Positions 48,030 to 59,907 of a stretch of DNA of 64,000 nucleotides are shown here, piece by piece (positions within the stretch are counted from its first letter, which is position 1; every line of letters begins with the position of its first letter). The notes beneath the pieces are model-generated. The model did no database searches. It was not told where the DNA came from and saw only the letters and a program-made list of their open reading frames with translations. The translations under genes and the position numbers were made by a program. Location of the stretch: assembly GCF_035222375.1 (NCBI RefSeq), contig NC_085887.1, forward strand, positions 2,331,501-2,395,500, given 5' to 3'. Origin of the DNA: Podospora pseudocomata (taxonomy: Eukaryota > Ascomycota > Sordariomycetes > Sordariales > Podosporaceae).

Positions 48030-51000
48030 ATGTTCAGCAACCTAGGGAAGGGCACGCCCCCGGTGCCGCTCTCGACTGGGAGCTTAGCAGCCGGCACCAC
48101 AAACCCACCTGCTACAACGGCAGGTGGTTTGGGCTCACTCTTCTCCAAACCAGCTACGCCGACCACGACGACGACCGGCCTGTTCAGCAATCCTAACCCA
48201 ACCGCTGGAGCTACTTCGACGACACCCCAAAAATCATTGTTTGGCGGTACGACTACCACCACCACATCTACCCCCCTGTTTGGCAGTACCACCATCACTG
48301 CTGCCCCGGCTGCCACCACAGCGACGACGGGCGGGGGTATTTTTGGGAACACATTGGGCGGGAGCACCACTCCTCAAACATCCGTTCTCGGCGGTGGCTT
48401 TGGCGGTGGCTTTGGCGGTGGTCTAGGGACGACGCAGCAGCAGCAATCGAACCTTGGCGGCAGTCTCGCGAGCATCTTGGGCCCGACAACCCAACAGCCA
48501 GCCGGCGGGATGAACACTGGCTTCGGCAACACCCTCGGCGGCGCGAGCGTCTTCCAAAACGCGGCAACGAACCCTCCTAGCCTGACGGGCTCGTTCTTCG
48601 ACTCGTTGCTCTCGAAAAACAAGAAGCAAGCCAGCGGGGAGACGCCCCAGGGAGACCTCCCTTCCCTGCAGCTCAGTCTTAGTAGCCTGAGGCAGACGGT
48701 CAGGAAGCTCGCTCCCAAGGACGGGGAAGGGGGTCGCAATCTTGAGCACGGGAAGGCTCATTACTTTCTTGCTGCGTCGGGGGTTGATCCGGGGGCGGCG
48801 GTGAGGGATTTGAGCTCGTTGGGGTTTGCTGCTGCGGCGACGGCGACGACGAGGGACAGGAGTCCTTATTCTGCTGGGGAGGTGGATGTGGAGACGTATC
48901 TGGATAATCTGCAGACAAAGACGACGTTGAGCATGATTGCGGATGGGTTGGAGAGGAGCGTGAGGGACTTTGATTTGTTTTTGGAGGACAATGTTACCAT
49001 GGAGTGGGAAGCGCAGAGGAAGAGGATCTACCAGCATTTTGGGATTAAGCCCAGAGAGGAGCAGGAGGGGGCTATGGGAGATTCGCAGAGGACGATGAGG
49101 GGGGGGACGCCGGCTAAGGAGCAGGGTGCTGGTGGGTTTGGGAGGTCGAGGAGGAAGGGGAGCATGGCGCCTGGCACTCCTGGTGGTGGGGAAAAGTCGA
49201 TGCGGCAGAGTATGTTTGGGAGGTCGGCCATGAACAAGTCTGTTATTGGAACTCCCAGCCGGATTGGTGCTCATGCCCCCGAGTTCTCGGATGTCGAGGC
49301 TAGGAAGGAGAAGAGCGACCTCGAGGGGTTCACTTCTGTGGATGATCGCTTCTTGAGAGAGAAGCAGGGCAAGCTTGCGACCAAGATCAAGGAGTTCAAC
49401 GACTTGAGGCAGAGAGGCCTTCCAGTCGAGATTTGCAAGGAGCTGGGCGACCTGGAGAACACTGCCGGAGATCGGCATGGGCCGCATCTGGTGGAGGCCT
49501 ATGATGCCCTGAGGGAGATTGTGGGTGAAAACGACCCTGACAATCTACCTCGGGAACGCCAGTTTGCCAGGTACTACTTGGACCCCAACCCATCGTCTGC
49601 CAACTCTATTGAGATGCGCAAGCGGATCTTGAAGGGTGCAAACACCTTCTTGGAGAAACAGTTTTGGGCTGGTGTCAACTCGTTCATCACCAAACATCCC
49701 CATGAAGCGAACCTGGGTGGGCAGCCCGACGTCGTCAGCAAGGTCAAGGCTTACATCCGCCTTCGCCTCATTCGCAAGAGCCTGGTTCCAGACAACGTCG
49801 ACCTTCAGCAAGCGAATGGCGAGTACGTCTGGGCGATCGTTTTCTACCTTCTCCGTGCTGGCTTTGTGAACGACGCCGCCAAGTATGTCAACGATCATGA
49901 GAGCTTGTTCCGCAGCATTGACCGCACTTTTATGGGCTACATCAACAGCTATGCCTCCAGCGAAGACCGGAGACTTAAACGGTCGGTTCAGGATCGCTGC
50001 ACCAACGAGTACAACCAGAGAATTCGAAATGCCCCCGAGGGCTCCATCGACCCCTTCCGCATGGCTTGCTACAAGATCATCGGCCGCTGCGACGTCAACA
50101 ACCGCAGTCTGGATGGTCTTTCAGGAGACGTCAATGACTGGGTCTGGCTCCAGTTCAACCTTGCTCGGGAGACTGACAGGTCGCAGGAGCTTGCCGGGGA
50201 GTCTTATGGCCTTGCTGAACTCCAGTCTAGCATCCGGGAGATCGGCCTCAAGCACTTCCCCAAGACTCCTGCGGAGGACACTACTGGCAGCTTTGCCATG
50301 TTCTTCTACCTCCAAATTCTGTCGGGCATGTTTGAGAATGCCATTGCCTATCTCTACCCCTTCAGCTACGTCGATGCCGTTCACTTTGCCATTGCGCTCT
50401 CTTACTATGGCCTCCTCCGTGCGGCTGATGCTCAGTCTTCTGGCAATGATTTGCTTTCCCACAACACCCGCAACCAGCCTCAGATCAACTTTGGCCGTAT
50501 GCTCGGGTACTACACACGCGACTTCCGCGCCGCTAATGCCGCCGCCGCGGTTGACTACCTTGTCCTCATCTGCCTGAACGCCGACGAGACCGCCGCCGGT
50601 CAGCAACAAGCCGCCCTCTGCCACGAAGCCCTCCGCGAGCTCGTTCTCGAGTCCCGTGAGTTCAGCCGCCTGATCGGGGATATCAAACCCGATGGCTCTC
50701 GCATCAAGGGTCTCATCGAGGAGCGCGGCAAGCTTATTGCCCTTGGCCGCCACGACGACTTCATCCGCAACATCACGCAAGAAGCCGCTGCCTTTGCCAA
50801 CGATAATGGTCGCACCACTGACGCCGTTCTTCTTTATCACCTGGCTCAGGAATACAACCAGGTGGTTGAAATTGTCAGCAGGGCCCTCAGCGAGGCTATT
50901 TCTCTCGAGATCGGCGAGGAACCCATGCGTCTTGTGCCTGTCATGGCTAGAGAGGATGGCCAGGAGGAGGCAGCGGGGAGCCTGGCGGCGATTGACGACC

Positions 51001-51547
51001 CGGTGGAGCTGGCGAAGAAGATGATGAAGATGTATGAGCAGGAGTACATGTACTGGAACAAGATTGGCCATCAGAACCAGTACGCGTGCAATCTCTTGTT
51101 GCAGATTAGTGATATCAAGAAGCTTGTGGAGGATCAGGAGTGGGCAAAATGTCTCGATGTAAGTGTCCCTTCCTCTTCGCCCTTTCCTTCCATCCCCAAG
51201 GTACTGACTGGTTTGAAAAACAACAGAAAATCGAAGCCCTCAACATTTTGCCGCTTGATGCAAAGGGCGATCAGAGTCTTATCCGCCAGTACTCTGCCTT
51301 GTTTGCCCAGCTGCCGCAGACGGTGGCGCAGAACGTGCCGAACCTGCTGATGTGGGCGGTGGTGTGCTGCACCAAGCAGAGAGAGAGGCTGATGTATGGG
51401 CAGTTTACGGGGAATGAGACGACGGCGAGGGAGTTGATTGATAATATGAAGCAGACGAGCGTTGACTTGACGGCGTATACGAGCCAGCTGAGGTATCGGT
51501 TGCCGAGTTCGCTACATGAGATGTTGGCGAGGGCTTCGGCTGATTAA
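48030..51547 (+). CDS. NIC96: Nucleoporin Nic96 (Nup93 family)
   Basis: Exon 1 is 48030-51158 and exon 2 is 51227-51547, giving 1149 residues, close to filamentous-fungal Nic96. The start opens a Gly/Thr-rich, FG-like N-terminus (GLGSLFSKP, KSLFGGT, PLFGST, GGGFGGGFGGG). A segment containing DLPSLQLSLSSLRQTVRKLA and TYLDNLQTKTTLSMI follows. From about residue 490 the Nup93/Nic96 helical domain runs to the C-terminus. FWAGVNSFITKHP, YVWAIVFYLLRAGFV and YYGLLRA are visible conserved blocks. Nic96 is a scaffold of the inner ring of the nuclear pore, binding the Nsp1-Nup49-Nup57 channel complex through its N-terminal region. The 68-nt intron has a GTAAGT donor and ACAACAG acceptor. Confidence 0.96.
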
Positions 51548-52305
51548 AGGGGAAGCGGGAAAGGGGGGGTGGGGGGGGATGTTGAATATTATGTGTTTAG
51601 CGTGGGAAGGCTGAGGGGTGGGGGAGGGATACCAAACGGTAGATTTATTGTTGTCATTACTCGATCAAAGACAAAAAGCAGGAGGGAGGTGGGAGGTAGG
51701 AGAGGTACTGGGTAGGGTAGATAATTGTATTCTGTTGAGCGCATGTCTTGTTTCTATTTTACGACGCGACTTTAAAGACACGATGCGCTATATGGGCTGT
51801 GTAACAGCGTCATTCTTGAATCCAGTGGTGTTGGGCTATTGAGAAAGGGGGTTAGTCATGCCATGGCACCCCATAAGCAATTTAATCACCAGTCACATTC
51901 ACCAATGCCAAATGATTATGGGAAAATCTTGTCTCAAAAATTCCTAGCGCCTCCAAAAAAAATCACACTGAAAACAAATCATTCCCTCGCCCTTTGCCTT
52001 GCCTGCTCCAGATAAATGCTCGCAATCCCCTGCCATGCTTCCCCTTTTCTACTCCAGTTTGACATAAAAGGTTTCGTACCCTTTCTCCGTTGGTGGAAAA
52101 GAGGGTTGTGTTTTTGGGTAGTTATCGAATACAAAACGAGACGAACCAAGGGGCCGTGTATATATCCTGATGATTGGGGTATCTCGTCGACTGTGGTTCG
52201 GCGCGGGTTGTTGTTCAAAAGGATTTTGGTGGGGTATCCTGGGTATTGCTCGTGTTGATAAACTGTTTTGTTTGTTTGTTGATTTCGGAATTATGGATTA
52301 GGATA
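51548..52305. other. Convergent 3' region of Nic96 and the SERF gene
   Basis: The region contains G-rich sequence directly after the Nic96 stop and no supportable gene. Short open frames of 74-80 codons have no features. Confidence 0.6.
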
Positions 52306-52575
52306 TTATTTCTTTCCGGCGGCGGCTTCGGCGGCCTTCTTTGCGTCGGCTGGAGGGAGTGGGTGGTGGTTAGTGACTTGGTGGTAGAGAAGAGAAGGAA
52401 GGGGGGAGAGAGGTAGTGAGTGCATACCGGCAGCCTGCTTCTCGCGCATCTTCTGAGCCGCGATCTCCTTGGCTTTTGCCAGCTCGCTGCCGGACATGTT
52501 GTGGCCCTTCTTCTGGGCAGCCGCCTTCTTCTGAGCGGCCTCGCGGGCCTTGTCGCGCTGGTTGCCGCGGGCCAT
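52306..52575 (-). CDS. SERF/4F5-family small basic protein
   Basis: Exon 1 is 52575-52428 and exon 2 is 52349-52306, giving 63 residues. The N-terminus MARGNQRDKAREAAQKKAA is the 4F5/SERF signature, and the rest is Lys/Ala-rich and helical (SGSELAKAKEIAAQKMREKQ, then a Lys/Ala tail). SERF proteins are small and charged, and are reported to bind amyloid-prone proteins and nucleic acid; the role in this fungus is not known. The 78-nt intron has a GTATGC donor, a CACTAACC branch region and a CTCCAG acceptor. Its length is a multiple of three and it has no stop, so an unspliced message would still read through to the same C-terminus with 26 extra residues. Confidence 0.9.
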   Translation of the reverse strand: MARGNQRDKAREAAQKKAAAQKKGHNMSGSELAKAKEIAAQKMREKQAAGMHSLPLSPLPSLLYHQVTNHHPLPPADAKKAAEAAAGKK

Positions 52576-54691
52576 GTTGAATGTTTAATAAGAAGTGAAA
52601 AAGTGTCCAAGAAGATGACGTCGGTTCTCGGAAGGGAGAGGGGGGATCGATCCGCAACCAGCGAGTATGGGTTGTGCTGCGAAAGCGGAGAGTGGTGAAT
52701 CAAGTTGGACGGCGGACCGCTGACGGGGTTCGTAGGTAGGTTTGCAGAAAAAAGTTGACGAGCGGTTGGCGGTGGAAGGTGAATTGCGCTTTTGGTGGTC
52801 AGCAACTGGGAGAAGGCTGCCTCCTCTTCTTTGCAGCGCTGTGAGTGGCTCGCCGTTTAAGGGCCCTGGGCGAGGCTGTGCAGAAAAGAGAGCAATCGAG
52901 ATTCTGGGCGTTTCGATGGGTGGGGAAACAGGGCGTGACCTCTTGACCAATCGCCGTTTTCAGCTGGGGAGGATGGCACGTGCGCTTGTTACCAGGGGGA
53001 AGGGTTGTCTTTGGGAGCACGATGATTTTGACGCGCGGAAAGCCGCGCTTTGTCGGCGTCTACTGAATCATTGAAGTGAAATGAGCTTCCGAGGGACCCC
53101 GAGTCCGGTCTTGATCCGAGGATGAGACTTTGCTGTGGATGAGTTTCCAAGATTCCGTGAAACTGTGTTACATGCGGCGGTAGCACAGCAGAACCTCATG
53201 GCGCAACGAAAATTGCAAGGACTGATGCGCAAACAGACCCAGGAATCACAGTGCAGATTTTCGATAATGGGAGATTTCTGGTCGGAAACATGCCTTGAGA
53301 TCAGCCGCTTGAACATCCAATTCTTCTGATGAACGGTTGTGGTGTTTTCCTCTGTCAACATCATGTGGCCCGTGTCCCATATCGAAAGAGCAAGGTGGTC
53401 TGTGCATAACACCATGTCTTTCTTTGAAGACCATCTCTCTTTCAACACTTGACAAGCAAGATCAAGTCGATGCTGTTGAATTCAAGAAAGTTTCTTCTTC
53501 CTCTTCTCATCTCACGATTGACTCATTCTCTGCGTATTTAATGAAGCCCTGCAATTTCACGGGAGAAGATGCCGCATCGAGTGCTGCCCAAGGCTAAAAG
53601 CACCTGAAACCATCATGGTTCATTGCCAGCCAATCGACTTGCCCTCCACGCGCAGACTTGAAGATGCGACCACTCGATGCATCTGAACCCCGGCTTTTCT
53701 TTCTTTCGCGCCGCCGCATATTCCAATGTTACCACGACGGTTGACATTCTCGCTTCATGACTTGACTGCCGAACCATTGGACCACACCAACCCGGACCTG
53801 TCCCGCTATGCGCTGGCAGCCGCGAGACTCCACTGAAGCTGTCTTGATCGGGTGGCCCTCGATCGCCAAAATGTTTTGCTCAACACAGGGCTTCAAGGCA
53901 AGGCCATGAGCTAGACCGTGGGAGATGCAGTTACCCCAGCTCATGATCAATTTCTGGGGACATGTCTGGCTTGGAGTTTTTTAGGCGCCTACAGCTTCAT
54001 TGGTCAGAATGACAAGAAACATTCTGCTCCATGCGAAACACTCACCAGAAGACCCATGAACCAGTTCTTTGCTCTCCCCTTCCCCCTCCCCCCTCTTGTT
54101 ACAGACTGCCGTGTGGGAAAGCCGCAGACGTTATTTTTGGGCTGATGGCGATTTGCCCATGACAAGGGCAGGTGCCTTATTCCATTGTTATAAACCCGAT
54201 TGCCACTTCACATAAGTCTATTGTAGCTCTTCCCACCTATTGTCTTTGTTCATCACTTAGATTCACCATTGTACCCCCGGACAATGGGAGTTTTCTTCTA
54301 TTGATCTCTGTTTTTCTTTTTTTTCTCTATCCCATATCATATTTTCTCACCACCAAGTCTGGTTACATTTTCTATCTTCAAAATATTTCCTTGTGTTTTT
54401 ATTCCCTCTCTCTTCGCAAACTTCGTCAACATATCACACGATATCTACACATAACTTTCGACACGTCTGCTAGCCAGATCGTCACCCGACAATCACTCAA
54501 TCACTTCATCACTCGCCATTACCTGCTGAGCAGTCTGCCAACTGGCACGAGTCACATATGTAAGTACTTATGAGTTTAGAACCTACACCTCCCCTCCTGA
54601 GAAGATGGCCCCGGTTGGAAATCTCGACACCCGGTTACCCCCGAAGCAACGAAAAATTGTCGACAAATAAGCTCCTGGAGAGTATTTCGCC
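52576..54691. other. Intergenic region upstream of the four-helix gene
   Basis: No gene is supported. Bases about 54180-54560 are T/C-rich and resemble a 5' leader. A strong GTAAGT donor lies at 54560. Short frames of 60-130 codons have no recognisable features. Confidence 0.55.
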
Positions 54692-55281
54692 ATGCCCGAA
54701 CAAGCTCCTGTGATGGATAGGCCGGGTACTCCCCATTCGCGGAAGCCAACTCAGCTTCCAAGGAGAGTATCTGCCGCCAGCCAAGTTCCAACATTGCCTC
54801 CGATCAGAGGCCGTGAATCGATAGAGTCAAGCTTCACAGATGAGTCTGAGGAAGAGTCAGAGGAGGAATCGGATGTTGAAGATGTCCTGGTTGGGCAGCC
54901 GCAGCTTTACCGCGGGCCACACTGGCCTTTGGGGCCAGGACAGATGCCGATGCCTTCTCCGGCTCAGGGACTTCCACATCCTCCTCTTTTTGGGCAAAGA
55001 CCCCAACAACCTCCCGGCCCTATCCAGGAACACCAAGGACTCAAGCCACCGGCTCTTGGACAGTGGCGTCAACCGCCTCCTCCTGGACAATGGCAGCAAC
55101 CTCCTCTTCCTCCTCATGGACCACAGCATCAACCATTTCCTCCTCATGGACAACGCGGCCAACTTGAGCAATCCCTTAAACCACAGCACCAAGTCTCTCA
55201 CCGAGGTCCATCTTCTCAACCCAAGCACATGAACTAACCTGAACCCCAATGAAATACTCTTACTAACATCTTTCTCCTCAG
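54560..55281 (+). promoter_or_regulatory. Candidate 5'-leader intron of the four-helix membrane gene
   Basis: A consensus donor GTAAGT at 54560 and the acceptor TTTCTCCTCAG ending at 55281, with TACTAAC about 20 nt before the acceptor, could bound a 722-nt leader intron 43 nt before the ATG at 55325. The donor is the nearest strong one I noticed. If spliced this way, the proline-rich frame at 54692 is intronic. Confidence 0.45.
54692..55237 (+). CDS. Doubtful proline/glutamine-rich ORF
   Basis: This 181-codon frame starts MPEQAPVMDRPGTPHSRKP, has an acidic Ser/Glu stretch (ESEEESEEESDVEDV) near residue 50, then Pro/Gln/His-rich near-repeats such as GQWRQPPPPGQW. I recognise no family. It ends 87 bp before the next start. 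Strong splice signals flank it, so it may lie in a leader intron of the next gene. I found no good donor that would fuse it in frame to that gene. It could instead be a separate small gene or an upstream ORF. Confidence 0.35.
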   Translation: MPEQAPVMDRPGTPHSRKPTQLPRRVSAASQVPTLPPIRGRESIESSFTDESEEESEEESDVEDVLVGQPQLYRGPHWPLGPGQMPMPSPAQGLPHPPLFGQRPQQPPGPIQEHQGLKPPALGQWRQPPPPGQWQQPPLPPHGPQHQPFPPHGQRGQLEQSLKPQHQVSHRGPSSQPKHMN

Positions 55282-55324
55282 AAAACCCACAACAATCACT
55301 ACCATCCCCAACAACAACAACAAA

Positions 55325-56239
55325 ATGCTCTCCCTCGCCACCTCCCCCAAACTCCGCGGCTCAGGCCACCTAATCCTCCACGCCCTCCGCGCCATGACCC
55401 TCGTCGCCCTGGTCGTGATCATGGCCTCGTGCTGGGCAATGATCGTCCTGTCCGGCATAACCGGCCACTTTCAATTCTTCGACGTAATCTCCCACTTCTT
55501 CGTCTTCGCCATCAGCATCGTCCTCTTCATCTCCGAAATCGGCCTCTTCAAGCCCTGGTTCAAGAACAACTTTCCCATCCTCGGGCCCGACCACTCGCTT
55601 GGTTGGCTCGGTCTAGCCCTGATGATCACGGGTTGTGGCATCATGGCAGATTTGGTCAAGCCTGCGTACAGCATCGACAACTTGGGCCTGCCAATCTGGA
55701 GACTCGTCCTCTCGTCTGGGATTTTGGCCATCACTTTCGGGGTGTTCAACATGATTGCGAGCGTTGTGTTTCGCGACGGGGAGAATGGCATAACGGCGCG
55801 GAATATTCGCTCCGACGGCTCTCTCGCCGTGCCCACCAACCAGAACTCCAAAGAATACTACGATTCTGGCTATCAATCCTCTGTCCGGAGCAACTCCATC
55901 CGTCAACACCAGCAACATTACCCCGAGGACGACGACAACACCACCCCTCAACAAAGTCAGCCCTTTTACAAGCGCATGACGAACCACTTTTCTGTTCCTA
56001 TCCCCCCCAAGTTCAACTTTCGAAAGTCGCGCGGGAACCTGCAGATTAGCAAGCCGATGCCGATTCATGACGATAATGATGATGTGGAAAGGGGGACGGG
56101 GTATGGGAATCTGAACAGGAGCAACAGCAATAGTCGGGCTAGCCCGGTGATTCCTGACATTCAGCGTCCGCCGACCGCGCTGCATCCTGCTTATACGGGG
56201 GGGAGTCATTACTCTACTGCTCATATGGACAGGTTCTAG
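55325..56239 (+). CDS. Four-helix fungal membrane protein (DUF7598-like)
   Basis: A single exon encodes 304 residues. Four hydrophobic segments lie near residues 22-44, 53-74, 91-112 and 124-149. SEIGLFKPWFKNNFPILG and DHSLGWLGLALMITGCGIMADL are conserved-looking loop motifs. I believe this is the fungal family labelled DUF7598, but I could not check. The C-terminal half (150-304) is hydrophilic and Ser/Asn/Gln-rich (SGYQSSVRSNSIRQHQQHY) and probably cytosolic. The function is unknown; the small tetraspan layout suggests a plasma-membrane or vacuolar scaffold, which is only inference. Just upstream are a TACTAAC branch point and CAG acceptor, suggesting a spliced leader. Confidence 0.82.
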   Translation: MLSLATSPKLRGSGHLILHALRAMTLVALVVIMASCWAMIVLSGITGHFQFFDVISHFFVFAISIVLFISEIGLFKPWFKNNFPILGPDHSLGWLGLALMITGCGIMADLVKPAYSIDNLGLPIWRLVLSSGILAITFGVFNMIASVVFRDGENGITARNIRSDGSLAVPTNQNSKEYYDSGYQSSVRSNSIRQHQQHYPEDDDNTTPQQSQPFYKRMTNHFSVPIPPKFNFRKSRGNLQISKPMPIHDDNDDVERGTGYGNLNRSNSNSRASPVIPDIQRPPTALHPAYTGGSHYSTAHMDRF

Positions 56240-57208
56240 AGCAACTCACTCACTCACTCACTCACCACACACAATCTTTTTCTTTCCTTTACGTTCTTTA
56301 TGGGGGAGGGGCAAATAATAGCATCAGGAGGGATGGGATGGAATGGGAAAGACATAAGGGCGTTTATGGAGTTTAAAGCTGATTTCTTTTTTTTCGATGG
56401 GCGTTTCATGGGCGGGAGGAAAGATAAGAAGGAAGGGGGAGGGTAGCAGTATTGGTATACCCGAAAGATTTGGAGGGGAGGATACAGGAAATGGGAAGAC
56501 TGAATAGGCCATTCAGTTCCAGACATCAACGTCACATAATTACTTTGGAGGCCAGAATTGGTCTGACAAGAAGAAGAACGAAACAGAATGAAAAGAGGAC
56601 AGAATGTCTCTCCATGTGGATATCATTGTGCCTGCAGTATTTGATGTTCGAAGGGATAATGATGCAAGGTCAAAGGTAAACTTGCTTATATGATATCCAA
56701 TGATATCTATACTCATCTATCACCCAACCAGACTCCATAGCCACCATATATATTCCACTTCATCGCCCGCTTATGTTGGTGTCCAATCTGCCAAGTCCAA
56801 GAATGTGCAACTGCCACACCAGCTCGCTTTTTGAATCACATGCCACTACACCTCAAAAAGATCAACAGCAAGCAATTCAAGGCAAAAAATCACACAACAG
56901 CAACATCAAGACAAGCAAACATCAACCAACACATATATCATTACCACCCCACTATCCCCAAGACTGAACGCAACGCATCATGAAACAAACAACCAAACAT
57001 CTCTGTTGATTTTATGGCACCCCTCACCACCGAAAAAGCGCAAAACCAGATGACCTGACCGTTACCCGACCAGTAGTAAGTTGTCCGACCAACCGACCGA
57101 CCGCCTAACCTGATCCGATCCCGATCCATTCTAAGTGATATAAACGATGTGTGTATGTAGTAGTAGAGCCCTGATGCAATCATATGAAAAAACCCATCAA
57201 AACGCCAT
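56240..57208. other. Convergent 3' region
   Basis: The stretch lies between the stops of the four-helix gene and Yhm2. CACT tandem units follow the first stop near 56246-56263. No gene is supported. Confidence 0.6.
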
Positions 57209-58305
57209 CTAATGCTTAGCGGTGACGGCCTCGCCAGTCAGCTTCTCGACATACGTCTTTGCCCTGTTTAGTCAAACATGGTTAGCAGCTGGTCAAGTGA
57301 GAGATCATGGAAGCGGGAGAGGAAACTCACATGTCACCCATGGCGACCATGCAAACCGTCTGCCAGACGCCCAACCCAATACGGGGTGTCACACCGCGGT
57401 ACAGACCCTTGAGCCCGTTCGTCTCGTAAATATACTTGAAGGTATTCCCGACCGTCATCTTCTTGGGGCGGTTGGGGTCTTCCTTCTTGCTCTGCATCTC
57501 GACGCGGATAACCTCGATAGGCTGGTTCCAGGCCGACAAACCACCACCCAGCGCCGAGGCAGTGATCTTCTCCACAGCGCTCAGCTTCTCACCCTCCTTC
57601 TTGCCGGTGAGATCCCTGATGCCCTGCTCAGCGAGACGGCTCAGACCGAAGCGAGAACCCCAGTTGGTCATCTGGCGAATCGCAACAGCGTTGACACCCT
57701 TGTTGATACCTCTGATGCCTTCGCGGCGGTAGATGTCCATGAAGGTGGCCCAGGTGCCGGGTGCCTTTTGGCCGGTGGAAGCCATCTTGTGCTTGGTGAT
57801 CTCCACCGTCTTCATGCAGGTGCAGAAACCCATAGTAGCGTACGCCTGCGCAACACCACCCGTCACACCACCGAAAATGCCACCGCCGAATTCGCCGGCG
57901 CCAGCAGCGCGGGCATAGTACTCGGCCTCGGAAGCGACGAAGAGAAGGACGGCGCCCTTGGTGGAGGCTTCGATCCAGGCCCAGGGAATGAGACCTTGGT
58001 AAACTGTTGAACAAGAGCCAAGTCAGCGCATGCTACTTGTTGGCAATTTTTTTTTTTGCTTATCCGAAGAAAAACTTACAGCCGAAAACACCACCACGGT
58101 TCCAAATGCGGCCAAGAGCAGCTCCGAAACCATCACCTCGGTTCGCCGCCATGGTGGTCTTGATGACCTCCAGGGGCTGGCCGAGGGAGGTGACCTCGAA
58201 CAGGTTCAAACCGGCGCCCAAGAGCAAGTTGGAAAACTTGATGGGCTTCTTCTCGAGCTTGGGAGGCTCGGAAGCCGGGAGAGAGGAGGCAATAGCGGCG
58301 GACAT
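57209..58305 (-). CDS. YHM2: Mitochondrial citrate/2-oxoglutarate carrier Yhm2
   Basis: Exons 58305-58080, 58003-57331 and 57263-57209 give 317 residues, near the length of yeast Yhm2. Three mitochondrial-carrier repeats are present. The first and third have Px[DE]xx[KR] motifs: QPLEVIKTT and QPIEVIRVE. The second is degenerate ([17 protein letters not shown]), which is typical of Yhm2. [22 protein letters not shown] and [16 protein letters not shown] are also characteristic. The family exchanges mitochondrial citrate for cytosolic oxoglutarate, supplying cytosolic citrate and NADPH, and Yhm2 was also described as an mtDNA-associated protein. It lies 1.6 kb from the citrate synthase gene, in the same orientation. 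Introns are 76 and 67 nt. Confidence 0.95.
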
Positions 58306-59907
58306 GACTTGGTGGATGTTGCTGTGAGAGGGGCCCTGACCAAGGGAAAAGGGTGCTTCGTCGCAGGATCAGAAAGAGAGAGGAGAGAGAGAGAGAGTAA
58401 AGTTTGCGGAGGACGGGAGAATGTCCGGACGGCGGGTGTGTGGGTGTGATAAGAGGTGGGTATTTGGAAGGTGTGGAAACGCGGGGGGGGTGAGTGGGCA
58501 AGGTCGAGGAGGGGCAGCCCAGGTTGCAAGAAAGGGCGGATTGGCTGGAAGCTAGGGAGTCAGGTTGTTGCTGATGATGCTGAGCAGTGGTAGAGGCGAC
58601 CCGGAATATGATTTGAGCGGCTTGCAACGCAGCGAGAAGGCGGCTCCCCTAAAACAATAAAATTGCACGTGTTACCGATGGAGGCTCAATCTGTCATTGT
58701 AGATGTGGATTTGAATTGCCCAAAGAAGCGAGGTCCCGGCGGGAGAGCTTGGCTCACCCATGGGGAATGGTCAATTGGGGGGGGATACCCGCGGTAATGC
58801 GGATAACGCAACAGCCAGCATATGAAAGAGGGGGATCCACTTACGACTAAGAACACGGAGATGAGGCTGTGTCAATGAAGGAAGGATATGACGATGGCAG
58901 CGACGACAATGTCGTTGATGTTTTTGTTGTCGAGGAAGAGAGACAAGAAAGAAAGAAAAAAAAGGACCCAAAGACAGGACCCCGATAAAGCTCCAATGGT
59001 TGGGGGAGACAAGGGGGAATCCCGAGTTGTTGGCAGTGCTTGCCCGTTCCGTCTTAGACTCTTAGACGGGCCAAAGCTCAACGCACGCCAATCGGCCGAC
59101 ACACCCCTGTTCTCAACCACCCGCCTCGGCACCTCAACAGCAATTGTTTTGGGGACCAGTCTCACTTCTGACCTCACCTATGAATCCGGCCGGTCCGGCT
59201 TGGGGTAGAGCTGACCCGGCCACTCAGTCTGTCTGCGCTAGAGATAAGATGCAGCTGGTCCATCGGCCGTCTTTCTTCAGCTGCTCCTCACCGACAGTTC
59301 ATTTCTGGTGGTGTAGAAATCTCGAATTCATCTTTGTAACATGAATTCCATAAGAACCCAACAGCATCTACGGTCTGCAGTGCGGCAGTGCCCCGAGGAT
59401 GCTCCTTGCCCAGGGTTCTTTTGTGGCGGCAAGGTGTTTGATGATATTGATGACCGGACCGAGCGCACCGAGTGTGTAACCAAAAACAACTCTGACGGTG
59501 CTTCCTCCATCCAGGGTCCGAAGCCGCAGTTTGACTTGACTTCCATCAGGATTGCATGTGGCACACGCCCGTTCGATGTCGCTCTCCTACAGCCCCCCCA
59601 CCCCATGAGTCCCGCCCGGCCCTGCATGCATTGGAAGCAGAGATGTTGCAGCTAAGAACTTTTCATTGAACATGTGCGTGTGGCCGGGTGGCCCGGAATA
59701 CGGAAAAATCTGTATCGTACAACTCAATGGACAGCCATCACCCAGTAATCGCGTAGCCCCAAACCAATCAATGCCTCCAGGGGCTGAAGCAATCGCTGAA
59801 TATTTCCCATCCATTCTATACTGAAAAACCCGTAACGATCCCTTCGCGCCGAATTTTCCCAACTACCTAACCCATAACCCGCATTACTCCCCGTCCTCGT
59901 ACATAAC
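58306..59907. other. Intergenic region between citrate synthase and Yhm2
   Basis: The region holds the 3' end of the citrate synthase message and the promoter of YHM2, both on the minus strand. GA-rich repeats (AGAGAGAGAGAGAG) lie near 58380-58398 and correspond to a CT-rich leader on the transcribed strand. No other gene is supported. Confidence 0.6.

Noticed and set aside
48423-49487. A 354-codon minus-strand frame opposite Nic96
   Set aside because: It is antisense to a well-supported nucleoporin and is low-complexity Arg/Pro-rich sequence.
57222-58010. A 262-codon plus-strand frame opposite Yhm2
   Set aside because: It is a mirror of the carrier exons and carries no membrane or domain pattern of its own.
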